This document shows, one piece after another, positions 8,880-19,924 of a DNA stretch of 26,219 nucleotides. Source of the DNA: Tetrahymena elliotti 4EA (Eukaryota > Ciliophora > Oligohymenophorea > Hymenostomatida > Tetrahymenidae); NCBI GenBank assembly GCA_000231825.2, contig JH720338.1:1-26219 (forward strand). Direction: 5' to 3'. How positions within the stretch are numbered: position 1 is the stretch's first letter; each line of letters begins with the position of its first letter. The notes below the pieces were generated by a model. It ran no database searches. It saw only the letters and a list, made by a program, of their open reading frames with translations, and was not told the origin of the DNA. Made by a program: the position numbers and the translations under genes.

Positions 8880-11800
8880 TCATGATAATTTAGAAGATTT
8901 AGAGCTTTATGAATTCTTGAAGATTGTTATTTATAATAGACAATTTTTGCTATTTTCCTTTTCTTTGTACTTGAGAGAAAAGTACTAGTCTTTTTTAATA
9001 ATCTTTTTATCATCTTACTTTAAGTAGTTTGTAGCTTCTTCTATACAAATTAAAAGTTTTTTCCAAGAGCATTCTATGACTCTGACTTCCTAATAATTTT
9101 ATAATAAGATTTATTTAAAACATTATTGAAAGAATTAATTAAATTACAATAGAATGCTTGGTTTTCTGACATTAAATTTCTGATCCTGGACTTAAAGCTA
9201 TGTTAAATTTCAAAAGATTTAGTGAAGATTCAATTATTTTTATTTCATATTTATTCATTTTCTCCAAATCAAAAAGATTTTAAATAAAATCTAAATCAAT
9301 TTAATCTTTTTTATTTGATTTTTCTTCAGTCACTTTTACTTTTTTTTATGTTTATTGCTTATTCTTTTAGTCTTAATTTGCTATTTTAGAGTTTGGCACT
9401 TCAAAAGAAGATTCATTTGAGCTATTTATTTATTAATTTTTTTTCTCTTTGACATTTTATTTTTTTTAACCAAGAAGAGGAGATTTATCTCTTAATTTTT
9501 AAGGAGACTAAGATTTTGATTTTTCTATTTTTTTATTCTAATTGCTGCTTTTTTAATTTTAATTTTTTTCTTTCTTTTATGATGGAATTTCATCTTCTTC
9601 TTCATAATCCTTAGATGCTGAATACCTTTGCTTTTTAGATTGCATTCTGCTTTCCTTGTTTGATTAAGAAGAATTTCTATTGGAGAGTTTATATGTACCT
9701 ACAGATTCTTTTTCATTTTTATCTTGATGTTTTTATTGACCAGCCGAATTTTTAAATGTTTCCGTATCGTCTGCCTCTTCTTCATTTATTTAGTCTAAAC
9801 TTTTGTAAGATGTATTAGCATTTTTATTTAATGGTTTTTTATTATTTTTTTTATTTCTTCTTTCTGTCACATCTGAAAAACCAGGTACAGTGTAATTAAC
9901 GTAATTTAATCTTTCTAAGCTTTCATCTGTAATAATATAAAGCAAACCTTCTTTACCATATACAGCCCTTTCTCTCCAACTAATAAGTGGTCTAATCCTA
10001 TTTCTCACAGGATATCTTCCATCTTTTCCAAAAGAAGAAGTTTCAGCTTTAATTTCAACTTCTATTTTATTTTAGAATCCCTTGCCATAAAACTCCTCAT
10101 ACTGTTACAACATCTACTAAGATTAATTTTTTTGAGGTTTCTTTTTAATTAATTTTTTGAGTTATTTAGATGAAGATATACTAGAGCTTTAAGAGCTTAT
10201 TTGAGAATTACTTTAAGATTACTTTTTTGCTTTTTTATTATTTTATTAAGCATTTATACTTTCATTGCTTACTTCAGATTCCGTTTCAGATTTATCAACT
10301 GATTAAGAATTTTTCCTCAATTTTTCAGGAGTTATTCTTTTTCTTTTAGGTCTCCCTACTTTCTTAGGAATTTAATTGTCTTCCTCTTGTTTATTATTTT
10401 AATCTAAAATACCCTCATTCTCAACTTCCATTTACTTATTTGAAATTCTTCTATTTGAATCCTAACTTAATTCATCATGATAATTATTATCTTAATTTTA
10501 TTTTTAATCAAAGTTTTCATAAAAACTCTAATTTTACATAACTTCCATATTTTAATTATCACCATTCTCTAAATTATAGCTATGAGAGCTCATATTGCAT
10601 TAGTTATATTATTTTTCATCTGAATCTCGTTTCTAAGGAGCAGGAGCAAGAGACAATTTCTTCTCCACATAAACATTTTAATTGTTAATTTATAAAACTA
10701 AAATATTTTCTTCTTAATCATTATTTTCTTATTATATTTTACCATTTTATTTTCTTAGTTTAACCTCATCTTCTTGGTTATTTTTATCTAAATTTTCTTT
10801 GTTTTTCTTATTATCATTTGAAACATTTTAAATTAAATTATTTTCATTCAATCTCTAAATTTCCTCTTATAAATGTTTATTTTTTTCTAAAAGATTCTAT
10901 TTATCTGTTTTTTCACTTGAATTATTTAATGAATATTTCTATTTTCCTTATTCATTTTTTTCTTCATTTAAGCCAGAACTCCTTTTTTAATGATTTTCTT
11001 GCTTATTAGAAAACTGAAAATCAGTTGAACCCCTTTTTTAGTTGATATATTAATCAATGAGTAGCTTCTTATTAACACCTTCATTAATCTATTAATTTTT
11101 ACTCTAATTGAGAATACTATCATTTTATTCTTTTGTCTAGAAAGAAATATCACTCGAATCTAAGCTTTTTCTACTTTTTTTAAGCTGTTTTATTTTTTAC
11201 ATTTTATCTTAAATTGTTATTTAAACACCTTCTTACTTTTCTACACTCATATCCTTTACATCTTAAGCCTACTTTTTTTTATTATTCCTTTGATTCTTTT
11301 TGTACTAAAAATTTAAATTATTCTGGATATCTTCTTTCTCATCAACCATCTAATTAGTCTTCAACATTTTAAGATTTTACTAATTATTTTATAATTGCTT
11401 TTTATCTTCATTATTTTTAAAGTCTATTGCTTTATACTCTTCATCTACAGCTTTAATATAATCTTATTACATTGATTATTTTTCTTTTACTTCATTTTTA
11501 TTTTCTTTGTTAAAATGATTTTTATTAATTATTTCCATCAAATCATCTGTTGTGGATTTATTCGCTAAATGATTTTAAAATTTTCTATTAGAATCTTCAT
11601 TTTTATTTGATTATTATGTGTTTATTTCTTGTATTGGACTAATCTTACCAAAATCATGAAAATGACTATTTTTCTTATCACTTTTATTATAAATTCTTGA
11701 CTCACTGATGTCCAACATATAGCTATTAAAACTGTTTGAATTATTCATTTTCTTTCTTTGTGATATTTAGCTTATAATTTGTTTATTTTGTTAGAGTAAT

Positions 11801-12919
11801 TGTTGTATTTCTTCTTCCTCTTCCTCTTCTTCATCTTAATCCTTTTTCTATTTCTCAAAATTCATTTATTAATTATCAGCAATAGGAGATTTCATTCTAT
11901 TATTTTTAAATTATGAATTGCTGTATTGGTTTAGCTAGCTTATTTCACTCTCTGAAAGAGTAATTTCAAAATCCTCAATATTCTTAGTAAAAGGTGTATC
12001 ATCTAAAGAGGTACCCTATTGCAAGCTCTTAGCTACTATTTCTGGAGGTAGATTAGATAGTTACCCAAGTAATTCAAAATCATCTAATCTATCTGAACTC
12101 ACATCACTAACATTATCATTCATTCTCCCACTAAACCTACTTATTTTGGGTATTGAAGAAAGAGCTATTGAATTTCTATATTTTGAATTCTATGATCTTT
12201 AAAGACGAAAAGAACTTGTTTTTCTATTATTTGTTGAAGGAATTTCAAGTAAATTACTTGTAAAAGATTTCAAACCTAAACTAGATTCCTTCCTTCCATC
12301 AGACTTTCTGCTGTTTTTTTTATTTGTTTCATATAAATTGCCATTTTCTCCTAATCCATTATTGTATTATTATTAGTTTGATAATTTTTTAGATTAATAT
12401 TTTTCTTCAATGCTCTTTCTTTAATTATTGTCATATGCACTTTACTCAGGGCTAAGATTAAAATCTAAACTATCTCTTTTATTGTTAAAAAGCTAAACAA
12501 TTTATGAATCATCTTACAAATCGCTAATACTGCTAACTTTTAAATCCCCCTTTTGTTTTTCCAAATCATCTGAAAGATTATCATTTTAATCACTATCAAT
12601 AGACAATCCATCTTATTATGCAAAATAATCACTCAATTTCTCAGTTCCATCATAATTTAAGCCTGTTTCCTTTTTCTTTATCTATTATCCTGTTCTCCTG
12701 TAAACATTAAAAAGAATAAGTTAAATTTAATAATAATTTCAATTTAAAATACTTGCCAACGTTAACTCCTTTCTTAGCATTTACAATCAATTTATCTTGT
12801 TTATCAATTTTATTTCTAGTTTGCGATTTTGATTTTTCAAGAACTTAGCGACTATTGTTTCTGCTTTGGCTATTAGCTGACTTCTTAGGTTGCTTAATCC
12901 TACTATTTGACCTATTCAT
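8880..12919 (-). CDS. Candidate CENP-C/Mif2 inner-kinetochore protein
   Basis: Three exons, 12919-12753, 12697-9148 and 9089-8880, with introns of 55 and 58 nt give 1308 aa ending at TGA. No in-frame ATG precedes the start before a TGA. Residues about 948-970 carry DGRYPVRNRIRPLISWRERA followed by VYG, matching the CENP-C motif pattern R-x-R-x-x-PL-x-x-W-x-x-(R/E)-x-x-Y. CENP-C uses this motif to bind the CENP-A nucleosome. Residues about 837-843 are GRPKRKR, an AT-hook core, a feature also reported for yeast Mif2. Residues about 1205-1300 (start KYEIKIIESSLNLLKFN, then LSPGSE, later KKDQYFSLKYKEKENSKN, LLQITIF) fit a divergent CENP-C-type cupin dimerisation domain. The remaining ~900 N-terminal residues are low-complexity, rich in Asn, Gln, Ser, Lys and acidic runs. 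Nuclear, centromeric localisation is inferred. The motif-AT-hook-cupin order is the main support. Confidence 0.75.
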
Positions 12920-13822
12920 CAAAAGCAACTGTTAAGTCTAAGAATTAACTCAATAATGTTTATTACTTATAATCAACTAGCGAGCTTGTAAATATGCTAT
13001 TTTAATTCGAAAAATTAGCTGAAAAGGAATTAATTTACTAATTAACAATCAATCAATAAATTGTTAAATCAATCACTGACTGAATGCAAATCTCAAATTT
13101 TGAAATTGAAAATTATTTTGGCAGAATTTTTTATTCAATTTTTGATAGATTTTGGATATTTTCAAATAAATAATTCAAAATTCTTTAAATTAGTAAATTC
13201 TACATGAAACATTAAAAAGACACAATTATTTTATTCATTTCTCAATAATTAAAATTCATTTCATCAACAGAAATTATTTTTAAAATTAAAAAAATCCTTT
13301 AATGATTCAAAATAACAAAATAAAATGTTATTAATGTCCAAAAAATATCCAAAATATTCTCCAAAAATATATAATATAAGACATTGTTGATTAAGGCTTA
13401 AAATGAATGAAAATATGAATAAATCTATTACAAATAAAGCTTGGCTTGAGTTACATAAATTGTTTAGCTAAAAAAATGTATTTTATTAAATAGACCATGA
13501 TATTTTTTAACAGCCTTTAAGACTCTCTTAAAAATAACCCTTCAAAATAACAAAAAAAAATGTTCCAAAAAATATAGAAAATATGTCATTTTAATAGACT
13601 TTGTTGCTTAAAGCTTAAAATGAATAAATCAATTGCAAATAAAGGTTGATTTAAGTTACATATTGTTTAGCTAAAAAAATATATTTTATAAATAGATTAT
13701 GATATGCCTTATTAGCCTTTAAGATTAGCTTAAAAATAACTAAGTTTTAATACAAAGAATGATAAAATAAAGCATGTGTTATTTATTAGTTTGCTAAGTG
13801 ATAAATTTGTATGAAAAGCGAA
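12920..13822. other. Intergenic region with a tandem duplication
   Basis: It lies upstream of the CENP-C-like gene and downstream of the 182-aa gene. About 13307-13740 is a two-copy direct repeat, listed separately. The rest, including the presumed CENP-C promoter at 12920-13300, is AT-rich with no coding frame I can support. Confidence 0.6.
13307..13740. repeat. Two-copy direct repeat of about 200-230 bp
   Basis: Copy 1 (13307-13538) and copy 2 (13542-13740) share TCAAAATAACAAAA, an AAATGTTCCAAAAAATAT-like part, AAGGCTTAAAATGAAT or AAGCTTAAAATGAAT, TTGTTTAGCTAAAAAAAT, and a GCCTTTAAGA...CTTAAAAATAAC ending. Copy 2 is shorter by small deletions. The copies are adjacent, so this is a diverged tandem duplication. 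No protein or RNA gene is evident in it. Confidence 0.8.
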
Positions 13823-14371
13823 TCAATCTGTTTCGTATCCATATTCCTTTTTAAATTTCTTGGAGTCTAATTTTAAATAACGAGCATATTCCTTATCGAA
13901 ATTGAATTCTTTGTTAGGATTCTTTTCTCTGAAAAGCTTTTCTAAATTTTATTCAATGACTTTCTTGCTATCGTTAACTTAAATCTTAACAACTTTATCT
14001 AAATCCTAGTAAGATGAAGTGATAGCAGTAGCAAAATGAGTGTTAAGCTTTTCCATGAAATCATTTCCAGTAAATCTGCAGTCAGGTTCCATAAAAATAC
14101 CTCTTCCAGGATTCATGGGATAAACGTATCCTAAGGAAGGTTAATCCTAATAATATTGTTAGAATTGTGATCTTCTAGAAGTAGCACCGGTGTATGAATC
14201 AACATCCATATCTTATTTTATTCTAGAAACTAATTAATCACGATCCTTTCTATAAAAATCGCTGGATTCAGAATCTCTGTACTTATTTTAGAGCACCTTA
14301 CGAATATCAATGGTGCTTCTAATTTCTTAAATATTACTCTTTAAAAATTATGTCTTAACTATTTGTCTCAT
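13823..14371 (-). CDS. Hypothetical protein, 182 aa
   Basis: Single exon from the ATG at 14371 to TGA at 13825-13823, with a TGA in frame two codons before the ATG, so the start is well bounded. I do not recognise the family. The protein is hydrophilic with no signal peptide or membrane segment. The N-terminal third is charged (STIDIRKVLQNKYRDSES), the middle holds a Gly/Pro/Tyr-rich patch (GYVYPMNPGRGIFMEPDCRF), and the C-terminal half looks helical and Lys/Glu-rich (EKLFREKNPNKEFNFDKEYA). Codon use is less AT-driven than in its neighbours (GCT, GTT, AAG, TTC and CTT are common), which in Tetrahymena often goes with high expression. That expression level is an inference only. Confidence 0.8.
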
Positions 14372-16354
14372 CTCTCACCTTTTTCTTTCTACCTACCTAT
14401 CTTCTTATTTTTCTAAATGAAATAAATCTTTAAGCTTCTTTATCTTTAATTTTTCACTTTATTTAAACCTTAATAAAAAATTAAAGGGTATGATACATGA
14501 ATAAAATAATCAAACTAACTTCAAAATTTCATTCTATCCTTAACTATATATATTTTACTTGCTCGACATACATATAAATACATATAGATCCTTCATATTA
14601 TTAAAAGATATTATACTCATCCAAATCTTTATTTATGAAATAGAATTCTTTTTTATTAAAACAAAAATCAATTTTAATTATTGAAATGAAAAAGAAAATA
14701 GATAATGTTAAATGAAAATTATTAATTTTGAATTAAGATATTCTTTTGATTATTTCAAATTATTCAAACAATAATAAATAAGAATTATTTTGAACTCAAT
14801 AAAATAACAATAAGTTTGATGTAGTCAAAGAACTAAAAATCTAAATTTTAACTCTTATCATTCTTATTTTTTTGTTAATGAAAATTATTTAAAGAGTAAT
14901 TTCAAAAGCAAAATTGAATATTTAAATGAATTTCTTCAGTCATGCCAGTTCATACTATTTCTTTAAATAAATTTAAAATTTGGTTTAAATAGTAAAACAT
15001 AAGTAACTTTTTCAATATGACTATGAAATCTAAATTTAATAAATAGATATAAATTTTTGATAGATTGATTCAATGTGATAAGAAGAGTTAATAAGAGTTT
15101 AATTATAAATAAATATTTGTTGTTTTCTAGTTTTTGCTTAATTGGTGAGTAAGAAAAGGTAATTCTTTAATAAATATATAAATATTTAGATATATTTGAA
15201 TGTACTTTATATTTATTTTTGATCAACTTTTTCTTACACTTCTTAAAATTACTTTTAATAGATTTAATATTTGAGTTAATTAACACTTTTTTTGATAAAT
15301 CCTTGTATTCTATTTCACTAAATCTAAACTAATCCTCCTATAAAATTTTGATTCTTCTAATAAAATGATCTCAGTTTATATAGATTCTTCTTCATGAGAA
15401 GTGTTAATAAGTGTTTAATTTCAAATAAGTATTTGCTCTTTCCTTGTTTTGGCTTATTGAAGAGTAAGGTAAGGTAATTCTTTAATTTGTTTTGTTGTGC
15501 AAAGTAAATTAGATATTTATTTACATTTTATTAATGTTTGATTTTATTGAAAATCAGGATAAAAAATTAGAAAGTGAAAGAAAATAAATATTTATTTGGT
15601 GAATTTAAAATACTTGTTTATGTTAAATTAATAAAACTATATTTTTATGTTTGATACTTTTTCATTTAAAATAGTTTTTTAATTTTAATCAATATTGGTT
15701 TTTTATTTTATCTTTTGTAATTTAATTTTCTTTTGAAATTAATATAGATAAAAAGTACTTATTTTTCTTTGAAATATTTTGTTTACGCTAAGTAGCTAGA
15801 TAGTTAGCTAGTTTATAGATTGAATTTGTTAGGTAAAATTAACAATTATAGATATTTGGGAATTTTATCTGAATAAAAATATTTTATTAAGCTATTAAGG
15901 AAATAATTAATAAATAGCTAACGGGAAAAATAAAGTTTTAGCGAAAAAGATATAAAAAGATCTTATTTAAGGTAAGAAATACAAAGTATAATAATAAATA
16001 ATCTAAAATTAGAATAATTTGACTATTATATAAAAACATGAAAATCAGTAATAAGAGTACTCCAGTAGAACTATATTATGCTTAGGATGAATATATAAAA
16101 GATAAACATACAAAAAAAGAAAGGCCATTATCAAGGATTATATATCGATCAATAGCTTTAAAAAAGTAAAAGCTTACAATACCTTTAAAGAAAGAGTAAA
16201 AATATTAATTAAATATTGATTGTTTTATCAAATATAATTAATATAGCAGTAATTAAATACTCAAAAACTAATTCAATTAAAAGTAAATCAAACAAACAAA
16301 ATAAATCGCTCTTTAATTATTTTTAATATACAATTTACTATTCATATTGCTTCA
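14372..16354. other. Long divergent intergenic region
   Basis: Nearly 2 kb separate the 5' ends of the 182-aa gene (minus) and the EF-hand gene (plus), so promoters for both should lie here. It contains two copies of a ~95-bp element (15081-15173 and 15395-15487) and, at its right end, an upstream open frame from 16038, both listed separately. The remainder is AT-rich with no supported gene. Confidence 0.6.
15081..15487. repeat. Pair of ~95-bp direct repeats in a divergent promoter region
   Basis: Copies at about 15081-15173 and 15395-15487 align along their length: AGAAG-GTTAATAAG-GTTTAATT, AAATAA-TATTTG, TTGCTTA/TGGCTTATTG, GAGTAAG and AAGGTAATTCTTTAAT. About 220 bp of unrelated sequence separates them. 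The conserved GAGTAAG...AAGGTAATTCTTTAAT end is the best preserved part. They could be duplicated regulatory elements or simply an old duplication. Confidence 0.65.
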
Positions 16355-16481
16355 ATGTCTGATACAAATATCTAAGATACAGAACTACTTACAGCTGAAA
16401 CAGATTCATCTTCCAATTATAACATTAGTAACATAAGGGTAAAAGATAAATATGCATGTTTTGTTTTATAGAACTCTGTGA
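16038..16481 (+). CDS. Possible upstream ORF or alternative first exon
   Basis: In ciliate code an ATG at 16038 opens a 147-codon frame to TGA at 16479-16481. It overlaps the start of the EF-hand gene in another frame. Its first ~50 residues (MKISNKSTPVELYYAQDEYI, then KERPLSRIIYRSIALKKQ) have a protein-like charge pattern, while the later part is poor. A GT donor at 16196 could splice it into the EF-hand frame at an acceptor near 16428 or 16437, replacing the first residues of that protein. It may equally be a chance frame, since only TGA is a stop. Confidence 0.25.
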
Positions 16482-18676
16482 ATTTCAATCAATCAAAAAG
16501 GGAAAATAATAATATTAATGCTTGCAAGTCAAGCGCATTATGTATAGGAAGATCTTTGAATATGAGTATAGCAAGTTAAAGTACTCTTGCTACTTAATTA
16601 ACTCGTAGAACATCAATTTAATCTACTCTCATAAAACAGAAACAGTTTAAATAGATTTTCTCTTAAACTGATATCGATAGTTGCAACATGAGTGAAGTTG
16701 CTAATTCAAGAAGAGTTTATGCTAAATAGAACAGTGTCATCATGAATCAAATAGACAATTTCCTTGAAAATACTGCTTTTAATTAAAATAATTAATAAGA
16801 TGATACTTTCCATCATATAATTAAGAGTAAACTTAACTCCAAGCAAACATTTGAAGATATTTACGGTATTAATAACTCTTCTAAAAGGGATAGATATTTC
16901 TAATTCAAAGCAAGAGGCTATGTTAAAGCTTCATAGCATAATGAATTCTATGATCGCTCAAGCTAAGGTAGCAGTGACTGTAGTAGTGGTTGCATTACTG
17001 GAGATTAATCATAGGATCATCAAATAACTATTGTACCTGAATATTAATCCTTAAAATAAAATCCCCCACTTCCTTAAGCAGAAGTAAAAGAAAAGTAATT
17101 CAGATCTAAGTCTGTTCTAGCATCAGATAAGCTACCCTCTATAAAGAAGGTTCACAACTTCCAAGCTGTTAGGGAATCTAGAAATTTTAATTTAAAAAAG
17201 AGTACCTCACCTTAAATAGTTAAATAAAGCCCTCAATAGAAACAAATTTCTTGCAGCTTTTTAGAAGAGCAAGATTCTTCAATAAATTAAATATAGTTCG
17301 ATTCTCCTTAAAAATTGCGCAGCTAAAGTAAATATCAAACTCCAATAAGAGGGGATTCAAATAAAAAGCTCAAACAAAGTGTTGTTAAAATTGATGAAAG
17401 CAGTGTAATAGCTTAGGAATATTTTAAACTGATTTCAGGGAAAGAAGATTCATAGCATTTATAATTCATCAGAATTAATAGAAATTAGATCAAATAATAT
17501 CTTTCTAGCATCTACGATAACCTCTCTGCTGAACTATTTATGACTTTTGTTGACTTCCCTCAAATTATCTCCTTTTAAAATTTACTTAACAAAATTGAAC
17601 AGTTTGCAAATTGCTCCAGCCAAGAATTTTGTCTCTTTGCTTTTTTACTGTAAGTTATTCTTTTCTCTTTTATCTTACAATTTTTCTAAAATTTTTTTAA
17701 TTTTACAAACAAAATTAATTAATTTCTTGATTGATTTTGGTTAATCTTAACTTACAATTAATTTTTTTATTGAAATGTAAACTTTTTATCTTTCAAGTGA
17801 AGAGAGATTTTAATAAAACGAAAAGATATTGAAATTCAACCTTTTTGAAACTCATTAATAACTTAATTTTATCGAAATAGTTATGACATCAATAGCGATG
17901 GATATGTTTGCAATTAAGACCTCTATAATAGATGGAAAACTTCTGATAATCAAATGGGCTAAGATGATGTAAATAACATTGTGAGATATGCTTAGTATTA
18001 ATTAAATAATCGTGAGTTAGCTATTTAGACTATTAAGATCCTTAAATAATAGTAGCAAGCTGTAAGATAAAATAATTCAGAATTTAATATTGACTAATAA
18101 GAAGAAAGTGATGTGTTTGAACTAGAAAACTCAATCATAAAAGGAAATAAATTTATTTCTCTTCAAAGATACAGACAATTAAAAAGCAAAAACTCTCTTA
18201 ATTTACCTGATGTTTAGTCTAGATAGTACACTTATTATCTTAAAAGCTTTTAAGTTCAAGAGCATTATTCTAACTAAAGATTCATTCAAGATGAAATCGG
18301 CACATTAAAACAAATAGAAAAATCAATAGTTATCAAAAAAATCCAATATAATAAGTTAACTGGAGACTTCAATTTAAATTTCAAACATTTTTGTGAAATA
18401 TTTAGAACTGAAGCTCCTAGAATAATTTATGACATGATAGCATCACTCACTGGTTATTTGTTTGAAAACATTCACTATCCTTACTCAGAATAAGAAAATT
18501 TCTAATAAAAAATGTAGCTTTCAAAAAGATAATAAGCTAAATTATTTCAACAAGAAGAACTTAATAAATAGGCCTTGCTTGAAAACAAAAGCTAGCTGAA
18601 ATAATAACTAGAACAAAAATCCAACTTGGAAATTTACAAACTTTAATTCTCTTAAATGCTCTCTAACAAATAATGA
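16355..18676 (+). CDS. EF-hand protein, 696 aa
   Basis: Two exons, 16355-17649 and 17881-18676, with a 231-nt GT...AG intron give 696 aa ending at TGA. The join restores a clean EF-hand: FLLYDINSDGYVCNQDLYN at about residues 430-448, with Ca-coordinating positions D434, N436, D438 and D445. The last position is Asp rather than the usual Glu. The first ~400 residues are Ser/Gln/Asn-rich and look disordered (MSDTNIQDTELLTAETDSSS). A conserved-looking helical part before the loop (ELFMTFVDFPQIISFQ) and a later one (FKHFCEIFRTEAPRIIYDMI) may form further, degenerate EF-hand pairs. The C-terminus is a Gln/Lys-rich probable coiled coil. No signal peptide or membrane segment is seen. A Ca-binding role follows from the loop; the target is unknown. 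The start could change if the upstream frame at 16038 is spliced in. Confidence 0.82.
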
Positions 18677-19924
18677 ATGAGTAGTAATAAATTTTTCTAC
18701 TCAAAAACAAAAACCCATTTAAATTATTTCAAATATTTTATACTAAAAACCAAACCATAACAAATTCCATATTAAATATTAAATTGTATTTATTTTATTA
18801 TTCTCAAAAAAGTCTCACATTTTGTATTATATTTGTAACCATTCTAATTAAATAGTTTATTTTCAAAACATCAATCAATATTTGCTGAATTACTTTTTCT
18901 TTTCAAAAAAAACTTTCATGTTTTTAAAATTAAATAAAATTATATTCAAATATCTTTTCTCAAATTCAAAAAAGAATTCTTAAATTGAAAATTGCATTTA
19001 TTTTATTCTACTTGAAGAAGTGTATCCATTTTCTGTAATAATTTGTAACCAATTTAGCCAAATTAAAAATGAAATCATCTTAATGTTTACATTTACCTTT
19101 TTCATTTTCTTTTCAAATAATCATTTATCTTTCAATAGAATAAAATTAAATGATCAAAGAAAGCATGAGACATTCTCCAAATTTAGCATATAGCCTTAAA
19201 GATTTTTATTGGTAAATTGACACAAAAGCATTTCAAATTATATTTATTTTATTCTTTTTTAAATTATTTTATTTTATAAATTGTAACCACTTTAACTATT
19301 TTAAAAATCCTAATTATCTTAGTGTGAATATTTACCTTAAATATTTTTCTTTGAAAAAGCATCTACAGCCTTCAAATACAAAAAAAAATTGATATCTTAA
19401 TCTTTTTCTCAAATCCTTGAAATAAAAATATCTAAATTGATTTTTCTCAACTTATTATGTAAAAGAATTAGAAAGTTCATTATGAATTTCGAATTTTGTG
19501 ATTTTGTTTAAGAAATAATATTCATAATTATTTTAATTTAAATTGAATATAAATTCTAATTTTGATGAATAAATCCATCAAATAAATTAAAAATTTAAAT
19601 CCTCTTTCTCAAAAATAATTTTAAAGTTTTCCTTTTTTAAAAAACTATTTTTTTGAATTTGAATTAAAAAAATGTTGATTGATATTCTATGAATGGTTTT
19701 AAGCATGTTTAATTTGAGTATCTTTTCTGGTTTATTTTCAATAAATAAGTTAATATTTTCATTAAAAAGATAATTAATAGCCATAAATTTCATTATATTA
19801 AATCTAAAATTGTATTCTGAAGAAAATAATCAAGTTAAATATTTAGTAAAATTCTTTGGTCAATTTTACCACTATTGAAAACCGTTTTTCATATTCTAAT
19901 AGAAAAATTTATTAATTGTTGGGG
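18677..19924. other. Intergenic region with degenerate repeats
   Basis: This lies between the EF-hand gene end and the surface-protein start, on the same strand. Its first two-thirds contain three degenerate copies of a 210-245 bp element, listed separately. A minus-strand frame of about 70 codons near 19580-19793 (start MKFMAINYLFNENINL) has no recognisable content, and I do not call it. The surface-protein promoter should lie just before 19925. Confidence 0.6.
18783..19400. repeat. Three-copy degenerate direct repeat
   Basis: Copies begin near 18783, 18992 and 19238, each with an ATTGTATTTATTTTATT-like start. Each continues with a TTGTAACCA segment followed by AT-rich sequence, and copies 2 and 3 go on with ATCTTA, a TTTACCTT box and TTTTCTTT. 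Spacing is 209 and 246 bp. Identity is low and the boundaries are approximate. Confidence 0.55.

Noticed and set aside
10818..11153. Two short open frames on opposite strands inside the CENP-C-like gene.
   Set aside because: Both are out of frame with the 1308-aa reading frame and have no recognisable content.
17547..17744. 65-aa plus-strand open frame.
   Set aside because: It spans the end of EF-hand exon 1 and its intron in another frame. The splice join at 17649/17881 completes an EF-hand loop, which supports the EF-hand model instead.
19578..19793. Minus-strand frame of about 70 codons (MKFMAINYLF...).
   Set aside because: It has no domain, no supporting context and low-complexity composition. 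Frames of this length are expected by chance when only TGA is a stop.
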